Notes: generated by a model from the letters alone, not told the origin. DNA of 64,000 bases from G965220075 sp965220075 (GCA_965220075.1 OZ244806.1:992001-1056000); one strand, 5' to 3'. Shown: positions 35,858-45,377, counted from the stretch's first letter. A program made the numbers and translations.

Positions 35858-36580
35858 GTGTTTTTTCCACTATTCGATCCGATGTATCTCCTCCTCATCG
35901 GCCCGGCTTTCGTGCTGGCCATGTGGGCCCAGTCGCGCGTCAAAGGCACCTACCGGAAGTACTCCCAGGTCATGTCGTCCACCGGTCTGCCGGCCAATCT
36001 GGCCGCGCGCAAGCTGCTGGACTCGGTCGGCCTCTTCAACGTGGAAGTAAAGCGGGTTCCGGGGCAGCTCTCAGACCACTACGACCCGACCCACAAAGTG
36101 CTGCGCCTTTCGGACGGTGTCTACGCCAGCACCTCCTTGGCCGCCGTGGCGATCGCCGCTCACGAGGCGGGCCACGCCATTCAGGATCAGAATCGTTATC
36201 CATTTCTGGTGCTGCGCACGGCCATGGTGCCCGTGACGACCTTCGGTTCGCGCTTCGGCTACTTCCTGCTCATCGGTGGGTTTCTGCTTGTGGTATTCAC
36301 CGGGGCTGGTGGGATCGGGCTCCCGATCGCGTGGCTCGGGCTTGCGCTGTTCTCCACCGCGTTCGTCTTCGCCCTGATAACGCTCCCGGTCGAGTTCAAC
36401 GCCAGCAAGCGCGCGCTGGCCTTGATGGAGCGGGTGGCGGTGGTGAGCGGCGCCGAGCGCGTCCACGCCAAGAAGGTGCTGGACGCCGCCGCCCTCACAT
36501 ACGTAGCGGCCATGTTCATCGCGCTCATGCAAGTGGTCTACTTCGCGCTGCAGCTGCTGGGTATGAGCGGCCGTCGCTAG
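35858..36580 (+). CDS. neutral zinc metallopeptidase, YugP-like
   Basis: 240-residue membrane protease. An N-terminal hydrophobic segment (YLLLIGPAFVLAMWAQ) is followed by the conserved YRKYSQVMSSTGLPANLAAR, LSDHYDPTHKVLRLS and the zinc site AIAAHEAGHAIQ (HExxH) near residue 107. Two or three membrane helices follow. GTG start at 35858 gives the typical short N-terminus. Substrate unknown. Confidence 0.87.
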   Translation: MFFPLFDPMYLLLIGPAFVLAMWAQSRVKGTYRKYSQVMSSTGLPANLAARKLLDSVGLFNVEVKRVPGQLSDHYDPTHKVLRLSDGVYASTSLAAVAIAAHEAGHAIQDQNRYPFLVLRTAMVPVTTFGSRFGYFLLIGGFLLVVFTGAGGIGLPIAWLGLALFSTAFVFALITLPVEFNASKRALALMERVAVVSGAERVHAKKVLDAAALTYVAAMFIALMQVVYFALQLLGMSGRR

Positions 36581-36745
36581 CGCGCCTGATCCACGGTGGT
36601 CCGATCTGACCGCCGACTCGAACCTAAGGGAAATAGACGGCGTGCTCCCATCGCGGTATCCATCCCTGCGGCCCTGCTCTGCGGCGGCGCTCGGGCGCCG
36701 GCCGGAGCTGATGTCGAGACAGATGCTCGACCGTGAGGAACGCTC

Positions 36746-37816
36746 GTGAGCCGAACCGCGGCACCGGCCTTGAGCGCCCTCACGCCGGCGCAGCTAGCGG
36801 CGCTGCTGGGCGATGAACCGGCGTTCCGCACGGATCAGCTTCTTCACGCCGTTTACCGGACGCCCGCCCGGCGCTTTGAAGACGTCACCACCCTGCCTTT
36901 GCATCTGCGCGGCGATCTGACTACGCGTATTCGGTTCTCATCGATCGCCGAGCTCCAAACCGAGCAGTCGAGCGACGGCGTCCGCAAGACGCTCTTCCGC
37001 GCGGCCGGTGGAGCGGCCATCGAAGCCGTCCAGCTGCCCAGCGAGCGCGGCGCGCGCACTACGGTGTGCGTCAGCTCACAGGCCGGCTGCGCCATGGGCT
37101 GCACCTTCTGCGCCACCGGGGCCATGGGGCTTACGCGCAATCTCGCGGCCGCCGAGATGGTCGACCAGTTTCTGCATTTCAGGCGCCGGTCGGATCCGCC
37201 GGAAGCGCCGGACCGCGTGGTCTTCATGGGCATGGGCGAGCCGCTGGCGAACCTCACCAATCTGCGTGTGGCCATCGCCGCTCTGCTCGATCCGCAGCGC
37301 TGCGGTCTGGGTGCGCGCCGGCTCACCGTCTCTACCATCGGGCTGCCGGCCGGAATCGAGCGTGTGGCTCGCTGGGGCTGGCAGATCGGGCTGGCCATAT
37401 CGCTGCACGCGCCCGATGACGCGCTGCGTCAGCAACTGGTGCCCCTGGCGCGGTCCGTTCCCATATCCGCTCTCATGGAGGCCAGTCGCGCGTATCAGCG
37501 TTTGACCGGGCGGCGCGTCAGCTACGAGTACACCCTGCTTGACGGCGTCAACGACTCCGCGCCCCTCGCCCGCCGCCTGGCGGCTCTGCTGCGCGACCAG
37601 CGCTGCCACGTGAACCTCATACCCTTCAATCCATATCCCGGTGCCGCTTACCGCGGCGCGCCGGTCGCCGGTCTGCGCGTGTTCCGCGACGAGCTTCGTG
37701 CCGCCGGTGTCGCGGCTACCATCCGGCGCACGCGCGGCCGCGACATCTCCGGCGCCTGCGGCCAGCTGCACGCCGGCGCTCTCGACCGGTCTGAGCACGC
37801 CTCGACCAAGACGTAA
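36746..37816 (+). CDS. rlmN: dual-specificity 23S rRNA/tRNA (adenine C2) methyltransferase RlmN
   Basis: Radical-SAM methylase of A2503 in 23S rRNA and A37 in tRNAs. The cluster motif CAMGCTFCATG (CxxxCxxC) lies at about residues 114-124, after VCVSSQAGC; then VVFMGMGEPLANL, LTVSTIGLPAGIER, the RVSYEYTLLDGVND block, and the catalytic Cys in SGACGQL near the end. GTG start at 36746; 356 residues. Confidence 0.94.
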   Translation: MSRTAAPALSALTPAQLAALLGDEPAFRTDQLLHAVYRTPARRFEDVTTLPLHLRGDLTTRIRFSSIAELQTEQSSDGVRKTLFRAAGGAAIEAVQLPSERGARTTVCVSSQAGCAMGCTFCATGAMGLTRNLAAAEMVDQFLHFRRRSDPPEAPDRVVFMGMGEPLANLTNLRVAIAALLDPQRCGLGARRLTVSTIGLPAGIERVARWGWQIGLAISLHAPDDALRQQLVPLARSVPISALMEASRAYQRLTGRRVSYEYTLLDGVNDSAPLARRLAALLRDQRCHVNLIPFNPYPGAAYRGAPVAGLRVFRDELRAAGVAATIRRTRGRDISGACGQLHAGALDRSEHASTKT

Positions 37817-37856
37817 ATCCGCCCGCCCCACGCCCCGGGGCGCTCCGGCGGCGGAT
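37817..37856 (+). terminator. hairpin directly after rlmN
   Basis: ATCCGCC (37817-37823) pairs with GGCGGAT (37850-37856) around a self-complementary GCCCCGGGGC core, starting one base after the rlmN stop. It is not followed by a T-run, so it is a weak intrinsic terminator at best. Confidence 0.35.
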
Positions 37857-37981
37857 CCTCCCCGCGCGCTAACGGCTACAGGGTTCGGCCAGCGTGCTTG
37901 CTGCGTGCGGCCGGCTCGGTGTGTGCGAATCTGAGAGCGCCCCGCTCGCCCACCAGTGGTTCGTCAGCTAGTCGCTTGCCG

Positions 37982-38677
37982 GTGGATAGCCGCGTTCTGA
38001 TCGCTCCTTCCATTCTCTCGGCCGACCTCGCTGTGCTCGGGGATCAGGTGGCCGCCTGCGAAGCTGCCGGCGCCGACTGGATTCACGTGGATGTGATGGA
38101 CGGACACTTCGTGCCCGCCATCTCCTTCGGAGTGCCGGTGGTGGATGCGCTCCGCGGGGTGACCCGGCTGCCGCTCGACGTGCATCTCATGGTCGAGCCG
38201 GTCGAGCGGCATTTGGACGTCTTTGTGGAAGCTGGCGCCGACTCGTTGACGGTCCACGTGGAGGCCGCCCGCGACGTTGGCGCTGTACTGCGCCGCATCC
38301 GCCGTCTTGGCGCGCGTGTGGGTCTCAGCCTCAAGCCGGGAACGCCGGAGTCCGCCGTGACGCCTTATCTCGATGACCTCGACGTGCTGCTGGTAATGAC
38401 CGTCGAGCCGGGGGCGTCCGGACAGCCGTTCATGCCCGCCATGTTGCCGCGCATAGAGTCGCTGGCTGGCCGCATTCACGATCGCGGCGCGCGCGTCGAC
38501 CTCGAAGTTGATGGCGGCGTCAACCCGACCACGGCGCCGCTCGCCGTTCGCGCCGGCGCGCGCGTGCTCGTGGCGGCCTCGGCGGTCTTTGGCGCCCCCC
38601 AAGGCATCGGCCCCGCCATTCAGGCGCTGCGTCGGGCTGCCGCAACGCCGTTCCCTGACCAGGCGGGGCTACGCTGA
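37982..38677 (+). CDS. rpe: ribulose-phosphate 3-epimerase
   Basis: TIM-barrel epimerase interconverting ribulose-5-P and xylulose-5-P in the pentose phosphate pathway. LIAPSILSADLAVL, the metal-binding HVDVMDGHFVPAISFG, the second metal/catalytic region LDVHLMVEP, and DLEVDGGVN (catalytic Asp) are present. The usual MSVNPGFGGQ loop reads MTVEPGASGQPF, a modest variation. GTG 37982 chosen because it gives the standard N-terminus; TTG 37976 is an alternative. Confidence 0.92.
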   Translation: MDSRVLIAPSILSADLAVLGDQVAACEAAGADWIHVDVMDGHFVPAISFGVPVVDALRGVTRLPLDVHLMVEPVERHLDVFVEAGADSLTVHVEAARDVGAVLRRIRRLGARVGLSLKPGTPESAVTPYLDDLDVLLVMTVEPGASGQPFMPAMLPRIESLAGRIHDRGARVDLEVDGGVNPTTAPLAVRAGARVLVAASAVFGAPQGIGPAIQALRRAAATPFPDQAGLR

Positions 38678-38679
38678 GC

Positions 38680-38693
38680 CGGGGCAAGCCCCG
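38680..38693. repeat. short hairpin after rpe
   Basis: CGGGGC-AA-GCCCCG forms a perfect 6-bp stem three bases after the rpe stop and lies between convergent rpe and rpmB. It could help terminate either gene but lacks a T-run. Confidence 0.3.
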
Positions 38694-38780
38694 TCTACCT
38701 AAACCGCCGGGAATCGCCTTCGTCCGCGCCTGGGCGCAAGAACCCTCGGGACGCGGCTGCTGGGGGGTCTAAGGCGCTTG

Positions 38781-38984
38781 CTACTGCCGGTCCAGCGACC
38801 GGATGCAGCGCGTGCACGCGTTGACGCGGCGATAGCGGCCGTCAATCTGCACGCGCTTACGCTGTACGTTCACTCGCCAGTGCTTGGGCTTCTTGGTTGC
38901 CTTCAACTGCCAGCGGCCCGATGCCTTGTGGCGGATGTGACGCCCAATCTGGGTGCGCGTCCCGCAAACGTCACAGGTGGCCAC
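38781..38984 (-). CDS. rpmB: 50S ribosomal protein L28
   Basis: 67 residues with the L28 pattern: ATCDVCGTRTQIGRHIRHK, KPKHWRVNVQRKR and the C-terminal VNACTRCIRSL. Two CxxC pairs (CDVC near the N-terminus, CTRC near the end) indicate the zinc-binding form. It points away from fakA, as in many genomes where rpmB and the DAK2-type gene are divergent neighbours. Confidence 0.93.
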   Translation of the reverse strand: MATCDVCGTRTQIGRHIRHKASGRWQLKATKKPKHWRVNVQRKRVQIDGRYRRVNACTRCIRSLDRQ

Positions 38985-39068
38985 GGCGGCAGGTCTCCCT
39001 CATTGACGTAATTTTCAACGCGTCCCTAAGATTCGCTCAAGAATGCTAGCACTCGCACGGGGACGCAC

Positions 39069-40733
39069 GTGATGAACGGCCCGACTCAGGAAGCTGGTTC
39101 AGAGAGCGGCGTCACGCAAGCCCGCCGAGACGGGCGGTCATTTCTGCACGCGGTTGAGATGAGCTTGCGCTGGCTGGAGGTCAACTCCAAGGCCATCGAT
39201 CGTCTCAACGTGTTTCCCGTGCCGGACGGCGATACCGGCACCAACATGGTGCTCACGCTGCGCGCCGCTATCGATGCGGCCGACAAGGTCGGCGGCGAGC
39301 ATGCCGGCCGGGTCTCCGGCGCGCTGTCGCGCGGGGCGCTGATGGGCGCGCGCGGCAACTCCGGCGTCATCCTGTCCCAGATCATCCGCGGCCTTGCGGA
39401 GGGGCTAAAAAATCTGGAGGACTTCGGGCCCCGGGAGTTTGCGCAGGCCCTCGAAAGCGCCTATGAGGTCGCCTACAAGTCGGTAACGAAGCCGGTCGAG
39501 GGCACGATTCTCACGGTCGCGCGTGACGCCTCCAGCGCCGCCGCGCGCGTGCACGGCACTTCTGACAACGTGGAGGACATGGTGGCCGAAGTGGTTAGCG
39601 CCGCGCGCGAATCGGTCGACAACACGCCTAATCAGCTGCCCGTGCTCAAGGAAGCCGGGGTCGTCGATGCCGGAGGCCAGGGCCTGTACATCATTCTCGA
39701 AGGCCTTCTGCGCTACTTCCGCGGCGAAGAGCTGCCCGAGGTCGCCACCGAGGACCGCGCAACCGAAGTGTTCGCCGCCTTCGCCGAGGCGCACCAGTTC
39801 GACGAGCAAGGCTACTGCACGGAGTTCCTGATTCACGGTGAGGATATGGACGTGGAGCGCTTGCGCGGCGAAATGGCGGCGGTTGGCGGGTCCCTGCTCG
39901 TCGTGGGCGACGACACGTTGGCCCGCGTGCACGTGCACACGGAACGGCCCGACGAGGCTATCGCTCTGGCTCTGGGCTACGGCCAGCTTGACGGCGTCAA
40001 AATGGACAACATGGATCTGCAGCAGGCGGCCGCGTTCGAGACCGCCCGCGGCGAGGCCGGCGTCGAGTCGCCGCCCGCGCCCGCCTCGGTGCTGATTGCG
40101 GTGGCGGCCGGCGACGGGATCGAGAAGGTGCTGCAAAGCCTCGGCGCGTCCGTGGTGCGGGGCGGTCAGACCATGAACCCGAGCGCGGGCGACATTCTCG
40201 AGGCCGTCGAGTCCGGCCCGGAAAGCTGGGCCGTCATCCTGCCCAACAACTCCAACATAGTCATGGCGTCCCGCCAGGCGGCCGAGCAGTCCGGCAAGGA
40301 CGTGCGCGTGGTGCCAAGCCGCACCATGCCGCAGGGCATTTCGGCGCTTCTCGCCTTCAATCCCACCGCCGATCTCGAAGCCAACTTCGCCGCCATGGCC
40401 GCCGCCTGCGGCCAGGTCACGACCATCGAAGTCACGCAGGCGATCCGCGACGCCGAGATCGGTGAGGTGTCCGTTCGCAAAGGCCAGTACATCGGCCTGC
40501 TCGATGATGAGATGGCGGCGGGCGGCGACGATCCCAACGCGCTCGTCCTGGAGCTGCTGGGGAGAGCTCAGGAGCAGAGCCCGGAGATCGTGACCTTGTA
40601 CGTTGGACGCGCCACGCCGGCCGCGCGGGTGGACGACCTGGTGCGCCAGATCGGCAGCAGCTTTCCAGACCTTGAAATTGAAACGGTCGCAGGCGGCCAG
40701 GAGCTTTACGACTACATCGTCTCGGTTGAGTAA
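39069..40733 (+). CDS. fakA: DAK2/DegV-domain fatty acid kinase (FakA-like)
   Basis: 554 residues. N-terminal DAK2 kinase domain: RLNVFPVPDGDTGTNM (ATP/Mg site, Asp cluster) near residues 45-60, and GALMGARGNSGVILSQI near 95-111. The middle and C-terminal parts (VDAGGQGLYIILEG, ILPNNSNIVMASRQAA, VPSRTMPQGISALLAF) match the YloV/FakA group. It phosphorylates fatty acids presented by DegV/FakB proteins; one such protein is at 1155-2003. GTG 39069 or ATG 39072. Its 3' end overlaps the recG start. Confidence 0.9.
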   Translation: MMNGPTQEAGSESGVTQARRDGRSFLHAVEMSLRWLEVNSKAIDRLNVFPVPDGDTGTNMVLTLRAAIDAADKVGGEHAGRVSGALSRGALMGARGNSGVILSQIIRGLAEGLKNLEDFGPREFAQALESAYEVAYKSVTKPVEGTILTVARDASSAAARVHGTSDNVEDMVAEVVSAARESVDNTPNQLPVLKEAGVVDAGGQGLYIILEGLLRYFRGEELPEVATEDRATEVFAAFAEAHQFDEQGYCTEFLIHGEDMDVERLRGEMAAVGGSLLVVGDDTLARVHVHTERPDEAIALALGYGQLDGVKMDNMDLQQAAAFETARGEAGVESPPAPASVLIAVAAGDGIEKVLQSLGASVVRGGQTMNPSAGDILEAVESGPESWAVILPNNSNIVMASRQAAEQSGKDVRVVPSRTMPQGISALLAFNPTADLEANFAAMAAACGQVTTIEVTQAIRDAEIGEVSVRKGQYIGLLDDEMAAGGDDPNALVLELLGRAQEQSPEIVTLYVGRATPAARVDDLVRQIGSSFPDLEIETVAGGQELYDYIVSVE

Positions 40734-43134
40734 GCCGCCACCGGCAACCGATCCGGAGGGCGCCGGCAGCGCCGACCCGCTGCCAGTGGAGTTGCGCCGC
40801 CTTCTAAACGCCGAGCGGGAGTGCGGGTTCTCTGACACCGCGGCTTCGGGCGGCCTCAGCGCGTGGATCGCCGCGCGCCTGCCCGCTGCGTCTCAGGCAG
40901 AGGCCCCGCTGCTGCGGCGTCTTTCACAGTACTCGCGCCTGCGCGTACCCACGCGCGAACGGCTGCTGCTGGCAGTCCTGGCGGAGCTCGACGGCCCCGA
41001 ATCGGGCCGCGCGCGCGCGGCGCAATCTTCGGCCGGCCCGGCGGACGCGCGCCCGGCGGACGACGCCGCAACCAGTGAGGAGGGCCTTGCCACGGCCGTG
41101 ACCGGTCTTTGGGGCGTCGGTGAGAAAGCCGCCGGCCGCCTGCGCGGGCTTGGGATCGAATCCGTGGGCGACCTCCTGCTGCACCGGCCGCGGCGCTATC
41201 TGGACCACGGCGACGTGGTGCCCATCGCCGAAGCAATAGAGGGCCGTGAAGTCACCGTGGTCGGCGACGTGCTGGAGATATCGGCGCGCCCGGCCCGCTC
41301 GCGCCGCCTGCAGATCGTCGAAGCCGTCATCGGCGACGAAACCGGCATGCTGACCGCGGTTTGGTTCAACCAGCCGTTTCTAGTGCAAACCCTGCGCGGG
41401 CGCAGCGGTGTCGCCTTCGCGGGACGCGTCGAGATGGGGCCTTGGGGGCGCGGTCTCTCCAACCCCGAGTACGACGTCGACGCCGCTCGCATGGTCCACG
41501 CCGGCCGGCTGGTGCCGGTGTATCCGTTGACCGCCGGCGTCACCCAGCGTCAGATGCGGCGCTGGGTGACGGACGCGCTGGAGACCTACGGCCATCTGCC
41601 GCGCGACCCGTTGCCGCCGGAGGTCCTGCGGCGCGCCCGGCTGCCCGCGCTGGGCGACGCCATCCAGATGGTGCACTTCCCGGACGCTGCGGAGTCGGCG
41701 CGGGAGGGCGCGCGGCGGCTGGCCTTTGCTGAGCTGCTCGTTTACCAGCTCGCCATCCTGCGCCACCGACATCAGTGGCGTGAGGCGGTTCCCGGCCGGC
41801 CGGTGGCCGTTGATCGGGACGCTCTGGCCGATTTCGGCCGCCGCTTGCCTTTCACCCTCACCAACGATCAGCGCGAGGCCCTCGCGGCGATCCTGAACGA
41901 TATGCGCCGCGACCAGCCCATGAGCCGGCTGCTCCAGGGTGACGTGGGTGCCGGCAAGACGGTGGTGGCGGCCGGCGCTCTCTTCGCCGCCGCGCGCGCC
42001 GGCTGGCAAGGCGCCATGATGGCCCCCACCGAGGTGCTGGCCGAGCAGCATGCCGCCACCTTGAGCGAGCTGCTCGGTGCATTGGGTCTGCGCGTCGAGC
42101 GCATCACCGGCAGCGTGCCGGCGGCGGCCAAGCGAGCCGTCTGGCGCGCCGTCGAAAGCGGCGAGGTGAACGTGGTCGTGGGCACGCAGGCGCTCATTCA
42201 GCAGAGCGCCCGCTTCCAGCGTCTCAACCTCGCCGTGGTAGACGAGCAGCACCGGTTCGGCGTCCAGCAGCGCGGTGAGATTCGCGCCAAGGGCTACAAC
42301 CCCCACCTGCTGGCAATGACGGCCACTCCGATCCCGCGCTCACTCGCGCTCACGCTCTACGGCGACCTCGACGTCAGCCCGATCCGCTCCATGCCGCAAG
42401 GCCGCCGCGCCATCCGCACGCATTGGGTACCGTCCTCCAAGCGCGACGACGCCTATCGGTTCGTGCGCGATGAAGTGCGGGCGGGCCGCCAGGTCTTCAT
42501 AATCTGCCCCCTCATCGCCGAGTCGGAGACGCTCCAGGCGCGTTCCGCCGAGCAGGAGTATGAGCGTCTGCAACGCACCGTGTACGCCGACCTGCGTGAG
42601 CGCATAGGGCTCCTTCACGGCCGTCTGAGCGGCAAGAAGAAGGAGGCCGTGATGCGCCGCTTCCGGGACGGCGAGTTGGACATACTCGTAAGCACCGCGG
42701 TCGTTGAGGTCGGGATCGACGTGGCCAACGCCACCGTGATGATGATCGAAGGCGCCGAGCGTTTCGGGCTCGCCCAGCTCCACCAGCTGCGCGGCCGTGT
42801 CGGTCGCGGTCCGCACCAGTCGCACTGTCTTCTGCTCAGCGACACCAGCGACCCCAGCGAGAACGCACGTCTGCGCACGCTTCAATCGGTGCACGACGGG
42901 TTCGACCTGGCCGAACGCGATCTCGAGCTGCGCGGTCCCGGTGACATCCTCGGTAAGCGGCAGCACGGTCTGCTGGGTTTTCGCTTCGCCACAGTCACCG
43001 ACTTCGACACGGTGATGCTCGCGCGCGCCGAAGCCGAGGCCATCAGCGCCGCCGATCCGGAGTTGACGCGCCCCGAGCATGCCGGCCTCGCGGCCGAGGT
43101 TGGCGAGGCGCTGGCGCGCGCCGAGTGGAGCTGA
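40726..43134 (+). CDS. recG: ATP-dependent DNA helicase RecG
   Basis: Branch-migration helicase for stalled forks and Holliday junctions. Wedge domain with GIESVGDLLLHRPRRYLDHG and an OB-fold, then helicase motifs: QGDVGAGKTVVA (Walker A), DEQHRFGVQQRG (DEQH box), TATPIPRSLALTLYGDLD, STAVVEVGIDV, and HQLRGRVGRG (arginine finger). The longest frame runs back into fakA and is not credible there; TTG 40726 (overlapping fakA by 8 bases) gives 802 residues, a normal length. GTG 40786 is an alternative. Confidence 0.93.
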   Translation: MSKPPPATDPEGAGSADPLPVELRRLLNAERECGFSDTAASGGLSAWIAARLPAASQAEAPLLRRLSQYSRLRVPTRERLLLAVLAELDGPESGRARAAQSSAGPADARPADDAATSEEGLATAVTGLWGVGEKAAGRLRGLGIESVGDLLLHRPRRYLDHGDVVPIAEAIEGREVTVVGDVLEISARPARSRRLQIVEAVIGDETGMLTAVWFNQPFLVQTLRGRSGVAFAGRVEMGPWGRGLSNPEYDVDAARMVHAGRLVPVYPLTAGVTQRQMRRWVTDALETYGHLPRDPLPPEVLRRARLPALGDAIQMVHFPDAAESAREGARRLAFAELLVYQLAILRHRHQWREAVPGRPVAVDRDALADFGRRLPFTLTNDQREALAAILNDMRRDQPMSRLLQGDVGAGKTVVAAGALFAAARAGWQGAMMAPTEVLAEQHAATLSELLGALGLRVERITGSVPAAAKRAVWRAVESGEVNVVVGTQALIQQSARFQRLNLAVVDEQHRFGVQQRGEIRAKGYNPHLLAMTATPIPRSLALTLYGDLDVSPIRSMPQGRRAIRTHWVPSSKRDDAYRFVRDEVRAGRQVFIICPLIAESETLQARSAEQEYERLQRTVYADLRERIGLLHGRLSGKKKEAVMRRFRDGELDILVSTAVVEVGIDVANATVMMIEGAERFGLAQLHQLRGRVGRGPHQSHCLLLSDTSDPSENARLRTLQSVHDGFDLAERDLELRGPGDILGKRQHGLLGFRFATVTDFDTVMLARAEAEAISAADPELTRPEHAGLAAEVGEALARAEWS

Positions 43135-43700
43135 GCCTGTCCGTGGCCCGCCGATCGTCGTCGCCGCTGCGAATCGTGGCTGGTGAGATGCGCGGACGCC
43201 GCTTGCGCGTGCCGCCCGAAACGCGGCCCACCACCGACCGCGTGCGTGCCGCCATCTTCGACGCCCTGCAAGCGCCGCCCCCGGACCGCGTGCTCGATTG
43301 CTTTGCCGGATCCGGCGGGCTCGGGCTGGAGGCGCTAAGCCGCGGGGCCGGCTACGCGCGCTTTGTCGAGATCAAGCCACGCGCCGCGCGCGTCATCACG
43401 GCCAATCTGCGTGAGCTGGGTATTGAGGACCGCGCCGACGTCGTCACCGCCGACGCCCTGGCAACCGACCTCGGCACGGCCGGTCCTTATGAGCTGGTTC
43501 TGGCCGACCCTCCTTACGCGCTGGACGTGTGGCAGGTCTTCTTTGCGAGCCTCGACCGGCCCGGAGTGCTGGCCAGGGATGCCCGCGTGGTAGTCGAGCA
43601 CAGCTCCCGCCGCCCTCCGCCTGACCCCCTGCGGCGCTGGTCGCTTTGGAAGACCCGCACCCACGGCGACGCGGCCTTCACTATCTACCGCGCTCCGTAG
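43125..43700 (+). CDS. rsmD: 16S rRNA (guanine966-N2) methyltransferase RsmD
   Basis: SAM-dependent methylase of G966. RIVAGEMRGRRLRVP at the N-terminus, TRPTTDRVRAAIFDAL, the SAM loop CFAGSGGLGLEALSRG and the catalytic DPPY in VLADPPYALD. GTG 43125 overlaps recG by 10 bases; GTG 43143 is possible. The stop codon TAG (43698-43700) lies within the first bases of a 52-bp IS110-end copy (43697-43748), so the element meets the gene exactly at its end without shortening the protein. Confidence 0.92.
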   Translation: MELSLSVARRSSSPLRIVAGEMRGRRLRVPPETRPTTDRVRAAIFDALQAPPPDRVLDCFAGSGGLGLEALSRGAGYARFVEIKPRAARVITANLRELGIEDRADVVTADALATDLGTAGPYELVLADPPYALDVWQVFFASLDRPGVLARDARVVVEHSSRRPPPDPLRRWSLWKTRTHGDAAFTIYRAP

Positions 43701-43748
43701 CAACGGTGTTGGGGGTCAAGGGTTACATGGGCGGAGCGGTGGGGGCGA
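43697..43748 (-). mobile_element. IS110 right-end fragment (52-bp inverted copy)
   Basis: These 52 bases are the exact reverse complement of 46685-46736, which carry the last codons of the IS110 transposase, its stop and the 26 bases behind it. No other part of the element is present here. The fragment runs straight into a palindromic repeat related to the one at 45423-45448. Confidence 0.85.
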
Positions 43749-43770
43749 CCCTTGTGGTTGTCCTCTGCTC

Positions 43771-44157
43771 TTAGTCGTCCACCACCGCTATCGCCTCGAT
43801 CTCCACAAGCAGCGGGGGCAGCATCAGGTCGGCCCGAATCGTCGAGCGGGCGGCCGGATGATCGCCGAAGTACTCCTTGTAGACGGCGTTCATCGCCTGA
43901 AAGTCCTCCACGCGCGTAATGAATACCGTCGTCTTGACCACGTCGGAGAGCGACGCTCCCACGGCCTCGAGAGCGTTCTTGATGTTCTCGAGGGTTTGCC
44001 GCGTTTGCGCGCCGGCGTCACCCTCGCCCACCAACTCGCCGCTGGGCGAAAGCGCCACCGCGCCCGCCGTGGTGACGAGCGAGCCTTTGCGCACGACCTG
44101 GCAGTAAGGGCCGACTGGCGTGGGCATGGTGCTGGGATTGAGCCGTTGCGTTTCCAT
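43771..44157 (-). CDS. RidA family (YjgF/YER057c/UK114) protein
   Basis: Small trimeric enaminase/iminase fold that removes reactive 2-aminoacrylate-type intermediates. ATG 44157 gives 128 residues beginning METQRLNPSTMPTPVGPY. Conserved features: QTRQTLENIKNALEAVGASL, VVKTTVFI, AARSTIRADL (the substrate-binding Arg) and a C-terminal VEIEAIAVVDD. An upstream start at 44235 would add 26 atypical residues and is rejected. Confidence 0.9.
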   Translation of the reverse strand: METQRLNPSTMPTPVGPYCQVVRKGSLVTTAGAVALSPSGELVGEGDAGAQTRQTLENIKNALEAVGASLSDVVKTTVFITRVEDFQAMNAVYKEYFGDHPAARSTIRADLMLPPLLVEIEAIAVVDD

Positions 44158-44321
44158 ACGTGGTCCTTTTCGGGGCGTGCAGTCCGCTCTCACGCGGCCG
44201 TCGAAATCATGCCAGCGCGCCTTCCGCCCTGTCACCTCGCCGGCGGGGCCGGGCTTGCGCTCCAGTATGCTGGCACACCGATCCAGGGCAAGCGCCGCGC
44301 GGCGATGGAGAAAGGCAGCAC

Positions 44322-45377
44322 GTGCACAAGATTGCGGTGATTCCAGGCGACGGAACCGGCCCCGAGGTAACGGCCGAGGCTCTCAAAGTGCTGGAGGCTG
44401 TCGCTCAGGCCACCGGCTTTCACTACGAAACCAGCACGCTCGACTTTGGCGGCGAGCGCTATCTGCGCACCGGCGAGACCCTGCCCGATGGCGCGGTGGA
44501 CGAGCTTCGCGGGTTCGACGCCATCTATCTCGGCGCCATCGGACACCCCGAGGTGGCGCCCGGCATCCTCGAGAAGAACATCCTGCTGCGCATCCGCTTC
44601 GAGCTCGATCAGTACATCAATCTCAGGCCGGTGAAGCTCTACCCCAACGTCGATACCCCTCTGAAGGACAAGGGTCCGGAGGACATCGACTTCGTGGTGG
44701 TGCGCGAGAACACCGAGGGTCTCTACTCAGGCATGGGCGGCGTGCAGTACGCAGGCACGCCGCAGGAGGTGTCGACGCAGATCCACTGCACCACCTATCA
44801 CGGCGCCTCGCGCTGCATCCGCTACGCCTTCGATCTGACCCGCAAGCGCGACCGCGACAGACAGCTCCACCTCGTCGCCAAGACGAACGTCCTCACCTAC
44901 GTGCACGGCACCTGGTGGCGCGCCTTCAACGAGATCGGCGACGCCGATTTTCCTGATATCACGCGTGAGTACGCGCATGTGGATGCCGCGTCCATGTGGT
45001 TCATCAAGAACCCCGAGTGGTTTGACGTGGTGGTCACGGAGAATCTCTTCGGCGACATAATCACCGACATCGGCGCGATGATTCAGGGCGGCCTGGGAAT
45101 CGCGGCCGGCGGCAACATCAACCCCGCCGGCGTCTCGATGTTCGAGCCGATTGGAGGCTCCGCGCCCAAATACGCCGGCCGGAACGTGATCAATCCGCTC
45201 GCCGCCATCAACGCCATGCAGATGCTGATCGAGAATCTGGGCGAACAAAAAGCCGCCCAACGCGTGGACGCCGCCGTCACCAAGGCGCTGGAGAGCGGGC
45301 GCTTCAAGTCCATGAGCGCCGGTCGGATGGGCATGTCAACCACCGAGGCCGGCGACTTCGTCGCGAGTCTCGTCTAA
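44322..45377 (+). CDS. isocitrate/isopropylmalate dehydrogenase family enzyme
   Basis: 351-residue NAD-dependent beta-hydroxyacid oxidative decarboxylase. HKIAVIPGDGTGPEV opens the fold; the metal site is near DIITDIGAMIQGGLG, and FEPIGGSAPKYAG is the cofactor loop. The substrate-specificity helix reads VVRENTEGLYSGMGG, whereas classic LeuB has RELTGGIYFG; NTEG is closer to isocitrate, homoisocitrate or tartrate/D-malate enzymes. So leuB-type annotation is uncertain. GTG 44322 start. No leucine or lysine genes flank it. Confidence 0.87.
   Translation: MHKIAVIPGDGTGPEVTAEALKVLEAVAQATGFHYETSTLDFGGERYLRTGETLPDGAVDELRGFDAIYLGAIGHPEVAPGILEKNILLRIRFELDQYINLRPVKLYPNVDTPLKDKGPEDIDFVVVRENTEGLYSGMGGVQYAGTPQEVSTQIHCTTYHGASRCIRYAFDLTRKRDRDRQLHLVAKTNVLTYVHGTWWRAFNEIGDADFPDITREYAHVDAASMWFIKNPEWFDVVVTENLFGDIITDIGAMIQGGLGIAAGGNINPAGVSMFEPIGGSAPKYAGRNVINPLAAINAMQMLIENLGEQKAAQRVDAAVTKALESGRFKSMSAGRMGMSTTEAGDFVASLV

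Noticed and set aside
39405..40838. 477-residue minus-strand ORF opposite fakA
   Set aside because: Antisense shadow; the DAK2/FakA motifs on the plus strand are decisive.
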